Notes: generated by a model not told the origin, from the letters alone. A DNA stretch of 7,936 bases from Hadesarchaea archaeon (GCA_012962055.1 DTYD01000141.1:1-7936), one strand, 5' to 3'; shown: positions 1-6,442, counted from the stretch's first letter. Made by a program: numbers and translations.

Positions 1-69
1 CTGCGCACCTACATGCGGGCCTTGGTCCTCAAGGAGATGAAAATTTTTGTTGCGCTCTGGATTTATTAG
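1..69 (+). CDS. C-terminal end of an unidentified ORF (partial)
   Basis: Frame 1 is open from the window edge to a TAG at 67-69 and gives 22 residues ending KIFVALWIY. The base composition changes sharply to AT-rich right after this stop, which fits a gene end followed by a promoter region. Nothing in the fragment identifies a family, and 23 codons can be open by chance. It may be the tail of an upstream + strand gene or not coding at all. Confidence 0.3.
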   Translation: MRTYMRALVLKEMKIFVALWIY

Positions 70-81
70 ACAGCCCCCTGT

Positions 82-229
82 ACGTTTAAACAAAACTAAA
101 CTAAAATAAACGTTTTTTAACTAACAAACGTTCATATAAACTTATTTAAACAAATACAACGATTACATAGCTATAAATATGGAAAACTCCTTATTATAAC
201 GTAGAATATGCAAAAGGAGGAAAATTAAA
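82..229 (+). promoter_or_regulatory. AT-rich promoter and leader of the surface-protein genes
   Basis: This stretch is strikingly AT-rich compared with the genes on either side. TATAAATAT at 172-180 is a good archaeal TATA-box candidate. Initiation about 25 bp downstream would give a leader of roughly 25-30 nt that contains the strong Shine-Dalgarno AAAGGAGG at 213-220, nine bases before the ATG at 230. Upstream of the TATA box are TAAAC motifs starting at 87, 97, 107, 137 and 147, all in the same 10-bp register, plus small palindromes GTTTAAAC (84-91) and AAACGTTT (108-115). The TATA and SD assignments rest on the sequence; operator or curvature roles are inferred. Confidence 0.6.
87..151 (+). 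repeat. Phased TAAAC motifs, 10-bp period
   Basis: Exact TAAAC copies begin at 87, 97, 107, 137 and 147, with a degenerate TTAAC at 117 in the same register. Extra AAAC copies lie at 93 and 126. One helical turn per step puts all copies on one DNA face. This is what cooperative regulator sites or intrinsically bent A-tract DNA would look like. The low-complexity AT composition makes some recurrence likely by chance, but the exact register is unusual. Confidence 0.55.
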
Positions 230-925
230 ATGTTAAAAATGGCAGAAGGGTTCGTGGTGACAATCGTCATGATGGTGCTGTGCGGGGGCGCAGCAGCGGT
301 AGTGGGTGCCCAAGACCCAGACAACGGGCTTCAGGCCGAACTCCCGGTCGGCAAGGAGATATCAGCGACATTCAAGGAGATCATAACAGTTCATAGTGCT
401 GCACTCGAGGATTTTATAGCCGATGTCAGGTATCTCACGACAACCGCCCAGGAAGCAAGGTTGGATCTGATAGAGAGCAGGCAGTCCGAGTTAACCGCAA
501 GGGTCAATGAAGCAAATGTAGCACGACAGGAATTGATTGCCCAGTACCAGGACAACGAGATCAGCAGGGAGGCATTTGTAGCGGCCTTGAGGGGGCTAGC
601 TGCGGAAGTGAGCGCGGTGGCCAGATCGATGGGCATGCTGGGAGAACAGCTCGCTGCCATCGGCACAGAACTTGCTGCGGACCTCCAGCAGCGTGCGGAT
701 GAGCTCGTGGCGGCAAATGAGAACATGGCGGATTCTATGGCACAGGCGGGACTGGCGGTAGCTCAGCAGATGCAGAACCAGGGATACGGGCCTCCACAGG
801 ACTTGCCGGGCGCAGCACTTCTAGAGAACATACCAGCGGGACCCCTGCTTGAAGGCTTGTCGATGGAAGGGACGGGCGGAGATTTAGAGACGCTTGAGTG
901 CTCTCCGCAGGTTCCTCTGGTATAA
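230..925 (+). CDS. Secreted coiled-coil protein, unknown function
   Basis: The 231-residue product starts with a signal sequence: a hydrophobic stretch at about residues 7-26 ending AVVGA-QD, with likely cleavage near 27. It is followed by an Ala/Glu/Gln-rich, heptad-like helical region at about 45-180 with almost no Pro or Gly, which suggests a long coiled coil. The last 50 residues are Pro/Gly-rich and probably unstructured. There is no C-terminal membrane helix, so it is probably released or bound to a partner at the cell surface. The start is set by AAAGGAGG nine bases upstream. The next gene begins 25 bp downstream with its own strong SD, so the two are probably co-transcribed. I do not recognise a family; an adhesion, stalk or envelope role is only inferred. 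Confidence 0.85.
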   Translation: MLKMAEGFVVTIVMMVLCGGAAAVVGAQDPDNGLQAELPVGKEISATFKEIITVHSAALEDFIADVRYLTTTAQEARLDLIESRQSELTARVNEANVARQELIAQYQDNEISREAFVAALRGLAAEVSAVARSMGMLGEQLAAIGTELAADLQQRADELVAANENMADSMAQAGLAVAQQMQNQGYGPPQDLPGAALLENIPAGPLLEGLSMEGTGGDLETLECSPQVPLV

Positions 926-950
926 AAATAAAAGGGAGGTGAAATCGAAA

Positions 951-2039
951 ATGAATGGAAAATCAATATTGACGGCGTTTGTGCTTACTTCGATGCTGCT
1001 TCCAATTATGGCGGTGGCTGTACCAATCGCTAGCGCACAACAGCCAGGTGAGGGCTGGATTCCCGACATTGAGACCCCCGATAACTGGGATGAATATACC
1101 GAAATTTCTGGGGCTTACTCAGAAGACCTGAGCGGAAAAGTGCAAATCACTGCAGATACGAATGTCGCTGGTGACGTGAGCATCGATGCAGATGTGAGAG
1201 GCACCGGGGACTTGACCGTTAGTGGAAGCGTAAGTGGAAGCGTGCAGATTACCGGAGACGTCAGTGTTTCGGTGGACGTGGGGGCAGGTGGAAGTGTGAA
1301 AGCCAGTGGAAACGTAACCGCTGGCGGAAGCGTGAGCGGAACTGTGGAAGCTGGCGAAAGCGTAACTGTGAGTGGGACCATTAGTGGGAGCGTAACTGCT
1401 GGTGGAAGCGTGACTGTCGGTGGGAGCGTGGAAGCCGGTGGAAGCGTGACTCTCACTACGCCTGGTGTGACATTGGATGTTAGCGGCGGCATAGCTGGAG
1501 ACGTGACAGTCACCGAAGACGCGACTGTCAATGTAGGGTACGTTAAACCAGAAAACCCTATGACGGTGAGCGTTGAGGCATCGGCCCTCACTGGCGTAAG
1601 TATCTCGGTGCACAACGAGGTTGCTAACGTGAGCATCGACATAGTGAAACTCGCCGAGAAACCAGTAGAAATAGAGCCTACGCCTCCGGGAGTAGTGTGC
1701 AATTACATCCGAATAGACACCGAAAACGTGATTGAAGCCGATATCAGCATTGCAACCATCGAGTTCAAGGTGGAGAAGTCTTGGCTGGTGGAAGTAGAAA
1801 TTAGCGCGGACGATGTGATCCTATCAAGGTACCACGATGGAAACTGGGTACCCTTGACCGTGGAGCAGATTGGAGAAGACACCACCTACGTTTACTACCG
1901 GACCACGACTCCAGGGTTCTCGACGTTTGCGATAAGCGGAGAGAAAGCAGAACTACCTCTAATGTTGATAGCGGTGGCAGTCGTTGCAATCGTGATAGTA
2001 TGTGGATTGATCGCCGTCACACGAAAACGGGGAGGCTGA
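951..2039 (+). CDS. Surface protein with Gly/Ser/Val repeats, PGF-pre-PGF domain and C-terminal anchor
   Basis: The 362-residue product has a signal peptide (residues 1-29, cleavage near ASA-QQ). A short linker follows, then a repetitive region at about 63-195 built from G-x-V-x-(V/A)-S-G and AGGSV units, likely a beta-solenoid resembling bactofilin-type polymer-forming repeats. Residues about 205-330 match the archaeal PGF-pre-PGF domain, including FKVEKSWL, the LSRYHDGNWVPLT segment and the closing TPGFSTFAISG. A membrane helix at 336-356 and a TRKRGG tail anchor it outside the cell. No PGF-CTERM sorting motif precedes the helix, so anchoring is probably by the helix itself. The start at 951 is chosen for the SD AGGGAGGTGA at 933-942; a TTG at 894 would overlap the previous gene and put extra residues before the signal peptide. 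An S-layer-associated or envelope scaffold role is inferred. Confidence 0.88.
   Translation: MNGKSILTAFVLTSMLLPIMAVAVPIASAQQPGEGWIPDIETPDNWDEYTEISGAYSEDLSGKVQITADTNVAGDVSIDADVRGTGDLTVSGSVSGSVQITGDVSVSVDVGAGGSVKASGNVTAGGSVSGTVEAGESVTVSGTISGSVTAGGSVTVGGSVEAGGSVTLTTPGVTLDVSGGIAGDVTVTEDATVNVGYVKPENPMTVSVEASALTGVSISVHNEVANVSIDIVKLAEKPVEIEPTPPGVVCNYIRIDTENVIEADISIATIEFKVEKSWLVEVEISADDVILSRYHDGNWVPLTVEQIGEDTTYVYYRTTTPGFSTFAISGEKAELPLMLIAVAVVAIVIVCGLIAVTRKRGG
1195..1470 (+). repeat. Degenerate in-gene repeats encoding GGSV/SGSV units
   Basis: Short units close to GGAAGCGTGA or GGGAGCGTAACT recur many times at irregular multiples of three bases and encode the Gly-Ser-Val solenoid of the surface protein. 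Copies differ mainly by silent or conservative changes, as expected for an old protein repeat under selection. The repeats keep the opposite strand open over long stretches, which creates spurious antisense reading frames. Slippage or recombination could change the copy number between strains. Confidence 0.75.
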
Positions 2040-2065
2040 TAACCGCATACAGCTTCCCCCCCTTG

Positions 2066-2100
2066 GTTTTATTTAGAGGCAATGCTAGTTAGCATTGGGG
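2066..2100 (+). promoter_or_regulatory. Promoter and palindromic operator candidate of the membrane regulator gene
   Basis: GGTTTTATTTAGA (about 2065-2077) is a TATA-like element after the C-rich, T-ending 3' region of the surface-protein gene. AATGCTA-GT-TAGCATT at 2081-2096 is an inverted repeat with perfect 7-bp arms, lying between the TATA-like box and the TTG start at 2108. That is where a repressor or autoregulator would block initiation. GGGG at 2097-2100 may act as a weak ribosome site. The inverted repeat is directly visible; operator function is inferred. Confidence 0.45.
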
Positions 2101-2107
2101 AAAATAT

Positions 2108-3058
2108 TTGAAGAGCCACGCGCACTGTCTTGTTTTATTTGCAATTTTGTGCGTTATGCTCGCCTCAGCTGCTGTCACTTCAGGGGCAATAGAAGATTAT
2201 CCCACAACATACAAAATTGAGGTACGTGAGGACAGATCCGCCGTGTGGATAGTAGAGCATAGGTCCAGGTTAGATACGGCCGAGGAAGAAAATATTTTCC
2301 AGCAGTACATCTCAGAGTTTGAAACCTTGAGGGACAATTATCTGGAAAATTTTTCGAACGAGATGACGAGTTTGGTTCAGAGGGCGAGCGTCATCACAGG
2401 CAGGAGCATGCAGGCAAAAAATTTCGACGTATCCGTATCTATCCTCACTACCGCTACCGGAAAGTTCAGGGTAATCAAGTACCAATTTGAGTGGACGAAT
2501 TTTGCGAAACTCGAGGGCGCAAATATCATAATCGGGGACGTGTTTGAGGCCGGCCTCTTTCTTTACAAAGATGACGCTTTAGTGGTCCAATATCCGAGCG
2601 GTTACGCGGTAGAGTCGGCAAGTCCAAGTCCAGATGAAACTAGGGAACTCCAGTTGATTTGGTACGGTCAAAGGGATTTCGGCGCAGGTGAACCAAGAAT
2701 AGTGTTGGGAAAACCTTCGGCTGTCCCTCTGGTGTTGGTGGCCGCGGCAGCCGCGCTTGCTATCGCGATTGGGGTTGCATTGTGGTTCAAGAAGACAAGA
2801 AAGGCACCACCAAAAGCGGAGCACAAGATCTCACCAGGGAAGCTGATTCCAAAGACCGATGTCGAGAAGACGGTCGATTTATTGAACGAAGCGGGTGGAA
2901 AAATGTATCAGTCCGATTTGGTGGGAAGGACCGGTTTTTCGAAGGCAAAAATCAGCCTTCTTTTGAGTTCAATGGAAAAGGAAGGTACGATAAAAAGGAT
3001 TCAGACGGGACGAAAAAATTTGATAGTGCTAAAGTCTGAATCAAGTGAAACTGAGTAG
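2108..3058 (+). CDS. Membrane-anchored winged-helix transcriptional regulator (DUF7345/DUF7343-like)
   Basis: The 316-residue product reads as a one-component transmembrane regulator. It has a signal sequence or first helix (residues 7-27) and an extracellular domain (about 30-205). In that domain, the YQFEWTNF segment, the IIGDVFEAG segment with FLYKDDALVVQYP, and the LIWYGQRDFGAGEPRIVL segment resemble archaeal DUF7345 domains. A membrane helix follows (206-227), then a basic linker (228-250) and a cytoplasmic winged helix (about 250-308; YQSDLVGRTGFSKAKISLLL as helix-turn-helix, GTIKRIQTGRKNLIVL as the wing). Such proteins are thought to sense envelope or external signals and control genes directly. 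The start is TTG at 2108, fitted by the signal sequence that begins there; no in-frame ATG precedes the hydrophobic segment. Its neighbours suggest that the upstream surface genes or itself are targets, which is inference. Confidence 0.85.
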   Translation: MKSHAHCLVLFAILCVMLASAAVTSGAIEDYPTTYKIEVREDRSAVWIVEHRSRLDTAEEENIFQQYISEFETLRDNYLENFSNEMTSLVQRASVITGRSMQAKNFDVSVSILTTATGKFRVIKYQFEWTNFAKLEGANIIIGDVFEAGLFLYKDDALVVQYPSGYAVESASPSPDETRELQLIWYGQRDFGAGEPRIVLGKPSAVPLVLVAAAAALAIAIGVALWFKKTRKAPPKAEHKISPGKLIPKTDVEKTVDLLNEAGGKMYQSDLVGRTGFSKAKISLLLSSMEKEGTIKRIQTGRKNLIVLKSESSETE

Positions 3059-3112
3059 CACCGCCTGATTCATAACTTAACCAACATGGGCATGCTATTT
3101 CGTGAATGTAGA

Positions 3113-3160
3113 TGACACACGTGTATCACTCAATCAACTCACGTCACGTTGTACAACGTG
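3113..3160. repeat. Two palindromes at the convergent gene ends
   Basis: CACGTTGTACAACGTG at 3145-3160 is a perfect 16-bp palindrome inside the last codons of the ferredoxin-subunit gene. TGACACACGTGTATCA at 3113-3128 is a 16-bp palindrome with one mismatched pair, just beyond that gene's stop. Both could form 6-7 bp RNA stems on either strand. They lie where two convergent transcripts must end, so termination or 3'-end protection is a reasonable inference. No typical T-run follows on the - strand, so this is not a standard archaeal terminator. Confidence 0.4.
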
Positions 3161-3453
3161 GTGTACTCAAACTCCTCGGTCATGATGATGGCCTTGGTCG
3201 GGCACACCTCCGCGCATTCACCGCAGAACGTGCACCGTCCCAACCATATGCTCGGCGTCTTTGTCCCCCTGTCTATACTTATCGCGCGGTCAGGACATGC
3301 ACGGATACACAGCCAGCACCGAATACATTTCTCTCTGTCGATGGCCGGTCTCCCACGATAACCCTTCGGGAGCTCCCTCTTGACGTATGGGTACTTCACC
3401 GTGAACGGCTTGCGGAACAAGTTCTGGAGAACCTTTGGCAAGATTCGTGGCAT
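3139..3453 (-). CDS. NuoI-like 2[4Fe-4S] ferredoxin subunit of group 4 hydrogenase
   Basis: This is a 104-residue polyferredoxin-type subunit with two complete CxxCxxCxxxCP motifs: Cys43/46/49/53 (CIRCWLCIRACP) and Cys74/77/80/84 (CTFCGECAEVCP). Each set binds a [4Fe-4S] cluster in this family (EchF, MbhN, HycF, NuoI). It carries electrons between cytoplasmic ferredoxin and the small subunit's proximal cluster. The N-terminal 40 residues (FRKPFTVKYPY...KGYRGRP) match the family's segment that packs on the complex. The ATG immediately follows the TAG of the NuoH-like gene (TAGATG) with only a weak SD, so translation is probably coupled. It is the last gene of the operon in this window. Confidence 0.93.
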   Translation of the reverse strand: MPRILPKVLQNLFRKPFTVKYPYVKRELPKGYRGRPAIDREKCIRCWLCIRACPDRAISIDRGTKTPSIWLGRCTFCGECAEVCPTKAIIMTEEFEYTTLYNVT

Positions 3454-4407
3454 CTAGGGCACCACCAACACAAATACGAGGCTTAGAATTGCGAGGAACG
3501 CCCCAAACGTCCAATAGAACTTCAGCGCCTGGTCGATGCGCAGGCGGGCCATGATGTTTCTCACGACGGTCGTGACCAACACAATAAGGAATGTTTTAAT
3601 CAGGAAATCCACCACACCAGGAACCTGTGCACCGCCAATCGTATGGGTCACAGGCCCTCCCAAAAAGAGAGCCACGATGAACCCAGCTATGACGAGAGTT
3701 TCGATGTCGTATACCAAACGCCAAATCGCAAGTTTGGGGCCAGAGTATTCCGTGAGTGGACCGTGGACAATCTCGCTTTCAGCCTCAGGGATGTCGAACG
3801 GAACGCGCAAAAGCTTCCCTTGCGCGCCGATGAACATTGCGATGAGGGCAGGTACGAGGCGCCAGTCAAGGAGGATCCAACCGCGTTGGGCCTGGTACCC
3901 GACTACAGCAGAGATGTCGAGTGAACCAACTCGGACAATGACGGCAATGATCGAAACGATGAAAGCGAATTCATAGCCGAACAACTGGACAGCGTGTCGT
4001 GCAGCTCCAACCGAACCGAAAGGGCCTCCAGAGGAGTAGCCGCCTATCATGAGACAGATTGCCGGGATGTTAAGTAGGTAAATGATGACGATCAAGTCAG
4101 CGACTGCCGTGAGAGCAGGTTGAGGGGAGGCCACAGGCAGGAGGAGCATTACCGTAACCACCGCGCCAAGCGCGATGAGTGGAGCAGCGTTGAACAATAC
4201 AGACTGAGCAGCGCGGGGGGTGATATCCTCCTTGCCCATGAGTTTGCCAAAGTCCAAGTACTCCTGCCAGATCGGGGGTCCTATGCGGTTCTGCATGTGT
4301 GCGGTGACTTTGCGGTCCACACCAATGTAAAGCAACCCCACCAACGAAGCAAAGAGCAGCCCTGGGAAGACGAGCGAGTTGAGGAAGAAATTCAGGACCT
4401 CAATCAT
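3454..4407 (-). CDS. NuoH-like membrane subunit of group 4 hydrogenase
   Basis: The 317-residue hydrophobic product has about eight membrane helices and belongs to the NuoH/EchB/MbhM/HycD family. This subunit anchors the hydrogenase module and links it to the ion-pumping subunits. Signatures are DRKVTAHMQNRIGP after the first helix and the cytoplasmic loop PFDIPEAESEIVHGPLTEYSG (about residues 203-223) with its conserved acidic residues. I chose the ATG at 4407 because it overlaps the large-subunit stop as ATGA, the style used elsewhere in this operon, with GGAGG just upstream. A GTG at 4416 would add three residues (320 aa) and cannot be excluded. The stop abuts the start of the ferredoxin-subunit gene. 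Confidence 0.94.
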   Translation of the reverse strand: MIEVLNFFLNSLVFPGLLFASLVGLLYIGVDRKVTAHMQNRIGPPIWQEYLDFGKLMGKEDITPRAAQSVLFNAAPLIALGAVVTVMLLLPVASPQPALTAVADLIVIIYLLNIPAICLMIGGYSSGGPFGSVGAARHAVQLFGYEFAFIVSIIAVIVRVGSLDISAVVGYQAQRGWILLDWRLVPALIAMFIGAQGKLLRVPFDIPEAESEIVHGPLTEYSGPKLAIWRLVYDIETLVIAGFIVALFLGGPVTHTIGGAQVPGVVDFLIKTFLIVLVTTVVRNIMARLRIDQALKFYWTFGAFLAILSLVFVLVVP

Positions 4408-5555
4408 CTCCTCCACCGCTTCAGTTGTTTGAAGTTTACAACCGACACTTTACCAGTACGTGCGTCCAAAATGGTGGCCCTATCATTGCAGCCGAAGCAC
4501 GGGTCGATACTCCACATCACGATCGGAATTTCTGCCACGGTACCACCAATGAACATCGACTTCATCGAAGCGAAGTTCCCGTATGTGGGTGTGCGGACGC
4601 GTATGCGCTCTGGGGTTTCCGTTCCGTTTGAGCGGGCATAATATACAAGTTCGCCTCGTGGGGCCTCGGTGCGTTCAAGAGTCTCATTTGGGGGGATTTT
4701 CAGCTCCACAGGGACCCGAAGCGGACCGCTTGGAAGTTCGTGCAATGCTTGACGCACGATTCGGATCGACTCTAGGATCTCTCGTAGCCTGACCGTGCCC
4801 CTTGCCCAGACATCACCCTCGCTTTCGGTTACCACATCGAATGATAAGGCTTCGTAGGTCCCGTACGGGTCGTTTCTCCTGATGTCGAGTTTCAGGTTCG
4901 AGGCGCGCGCCACAGGGCCCACAGCACAGAATTTTACCGCGTCATCCTTGGAGAGCACCCCCACCTTGCTGCATCTGGCGAGTATCGTGCGATCCGACCC
5001 CCAGAGGTCCGCGTAGTACCCGGTCGATTTCTCCAACTTGTCCAGCCTCCTGAGCATTTCAGGGATATGTTCGAGTTTAACGTTCCGCCGGACACCGCCG
5101 ATGGTGTTCGTGGCCGAGTGCACCCGTCCGCCGCTGATCAGCTCCCTCATGTCCATCACCTCCTCGCGGTCCCGCCAAGCTAGCATGAACAGCGTGTCGA
5201 ACCCTATCTGGTGAGCTGCCACGCCGAGCCAGAGCAGGTGGCTGTGAATCCGTTCGAGTTCCATTATAATGGTCCTGATGTACTTTGCCCGCTCAGGGGG
5301 TTCGATCCCAGCCAGCTGTTCGATAGTCTGGCAGTAGGTCGTCGAGTGCACCACGTTGCATATCCCGCAGATTCGTTCGGCGAGGTAAACGTTGTGTTTG
5401 TAATTACGCCGCGAAAAAGCTTCCTCTATCCCCCGGTGAGCGTAGCCCAAGCGGATGTCGACATCCACGATTTCCTCTCCCTTGACTTCAAACCTGAAGA
5501 ACTCCGGCTCCTTTAGACTCGGATGCTGGGGGCCTACGGGTAAAACGAAAGTCAC
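4404..5555 (-). CDS. Group 4 [NiFe] hydrogenase catalytic large subunit (NuoD-like)
   Basis: The 383-residue product is the catalytic subunit. Both NiFe ligand motifs are complete: L1 RICGICNVVH (R61, C63, C66, H70) and L2 DPCFGCNDR (C353, C356, R359). Complex I NuoD and Fpo proteins have lost these cysteines, so this is a true H2-active enzyme. The family N-terminus PVGPQHP (residues 6-12) and the central RIHSHLLWLG segment are present. A 24-residue tail follows L2 and ends in basic residues; group 4 enzymes with such tails are often trimmed by a maturation protease, but whether this one is cannot be told here. The GTG start overlaps the stop of the inserted endonuclease gene (GTGA). The first codons repeat the ones before the insertion, so the gene has regained its start and looks functional. 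Confidence 0.95.
   Translation of the reverse strand: MTFVLPVGPQHPSLKEPEFFRFEVKGEEIVDVDIRLGYAHRGIEEAFSRRNYKHNVYLAERICGICNVVHSTTYCQTIEQLAGIEPPERAKYIRTIIMELERIHSHLLWLGVAAHQIGFDTLFMLAWRDREEVMDMRELISGGRVHSATNTIGGVRRNVKLEHIPEMLRRLDKLEKSTGYYADLWGSDRTILARCSKVGVLSKDDAVKFCAVGPVARASNLKLDIRRNDPYGTYEALSFDVVTESEGDVWARGTVRLREILESIRIVRQALHELPSGPLRVPVELKIPPNETLERTEAPRGELVYYARSNGTETPERIRVRTPTYGNFASMKSMFIGGTVAEIPIVMWSIDPCFGCNDRATILDARTGKVSVVNFKQLKRWRR
5545..5554 (-). repeat. Direct repeat at the element's 3' junction (start of large-subunit gene)
   Basis: On the - strand TGACTTTCGT here is identical to the copy at 6783-6792. On the + strand the match extends, with one substitution and a 3-nt gap, to CTACGGGTAAAACGAAAGTCA-like sequence from 5534, against CTACAGGTACGAAAGTCA at 6775-6792. 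This copy encodes the intact MTFVLPV start. Confidence 0.85.
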
Positions 5556-6442
5556 GAATAAAACCTCGCTATTTTTTCAGGAACTTGCTTTCTAGCTAGA
5601 CTCGATTTCACGAGTTCGGCAAAGCGGCGCCTGCTCCGAACATGCACGTATAATGTGCGCATGTCTTTTTTCCCATCGAGACCACTTGAGTTTTTATGAG
5701 GTCCGTAAATGGAAGTTTTGATACCCAGATCAGAACAAACCTCAGTGACAAGTCTGAGCAACGATAGATTTGGATCACCGAACATTACGTTGTTTCGACA
5801 CTCTTCGATAGAGCTTATGGTTGCGTACCCATCTGAATTAAAGTATCCTCTAACAAACGCTTTTTTGGCTTCTTCGTCAGTTAAAAGCTCATTGACTCCT
5901 CCGTGGCTGAGGGATTTGAGCCAGCGGCCGAACCAGATCGAGTAAGTGCAGATCTCATAAGTCCTTTCGTTTTCCTTAAAATACCTTCTGGGATTGAAGC
6001 CGAGGTTCTCACAAGCCTCAGCGAAAGCCTCTGCAAAATCTCCGTCCTTAACCCACAAATGCAACCCACCGGATCTTTTTCCATCTCCAAATGTTACACC
6101 CAGAACGTATGCGAGATCCCTGCATGGTTTTAGATCTGGAAGCTCTTGGGTGTTCGATCTAAGCTTTACCCCAGACTCACGAAGCCTTCTCAGCACAGTA
6201 TTCTTAGAACAGTTAATTGCCCGTGCTACATCCCACGAGGTGAACCCTCGCTTGTAAAGCTTAATCATTCTTTCGACATCGACATTAATCCGTTTTCCCC
6301 TCAGCTTTATCCCGGGCTCGTGGAGTCTTCTTAGCACGGGAACTTTCGAGCAACCGAGCATCCGTCCTATCCTACGTGTACTAAACCTCCCCCTGTAGAG
6401 TTCGACAACCCTTTTGGCGTCAATATCTAGCCTTGGCGGCAT
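5552..6442 (-). CDS. LAGLIDADG homing endonuclease with two N-terminal HTH repeats
   Basis: The 296-residue product holds two helix-turn-helix repeats (about residues 5-50 and 51-97; shared core LY...F...CSK..VLRRL...G.KLR). A two-motif LAGLIDADG core follows, with AYVLGVTFGDG at 111-121 (acidic D120) and AFVRGYFNSDGYATI at 195-209 (acidic D204). Two motifs in one chain mean a monomeric enzyme that cuts a long asymmetric site. The start at 6442 is supported by the SD GGAGGTGA five bases upstream. The same frame is also open back to the ATG at 6793 and GTG at 6811, so a longer fused product is possible. The stop overlaps the large-subunit GTG. No intein splice residues are present and the frame ends before the hydrogenase frame, so this is not an intein. 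Composition is more AT-rich than its neighbours, consistent with transfer. Confidence 0.88.
   Translation of the reverse strand: MPPRLDIDAKRVVELYRGRFSTRRIGRMLGCSKVPVLRRLHEPGIKLRGKRINVDVERMIKLYKRGFTSWDVARAINCSKNTVLRRLRESGVKLRSNTQELPDLKPCRDLAYVLGVTFGDGKRSGGLHLWVKDGDFAEAFAEACENLGFNPRRYFKENERTYEICTYSIWFGRWLKSLSHGGVNELLTDEEAKKAFVRGYFNSDGYATISSIEECRNNVMFGDPNLSLLRLVTEVCSDLGIKTSIYGPHKNSSGLDGKKDMRTLYVHVRSRRRFAELVKSSLARKQVPEKIARFYS

Noticed and set aside
921..933. TATA-like TATAAAAATAAAA between the two surface genes
   Set aside because: Initiation 25 bp downstream would fall at the ATG and lose the strong SD, so it is unlikely to be the main promoter; the genes are more simply co-transcribed.
894..950. 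Upstream TTG start for the repeat surface protein
   Set aside because: It would overlap the previous gene and place about 19 charged residues before the signal peptide; ATG 951 has a strong SD eight bases upstream.
1195..1470. CRISPR-like spaced repeats
   Set aside because: The units are short, degenerate, in frame and encode a protein repeat; there are no constant spacers or repeats.
1115..1702. Long antisense reading frames opposite the surface-protein gene
   Set aside because: They arise from the Gly/Ser/Val repeat composition, give low-complexity Thr/Pro/Leu or Ser/His/Thr peptides and have no ribosome sites; the + strand gene has a signal peptide, domain and anchor.
4120..4641. + strand frame of 173 codons opposite the NuoH-like and large-subunit genes
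   Set aside because: It spans the junction of two clearly identified genes on the other strand, has no family-like sequence and no ribosome site.
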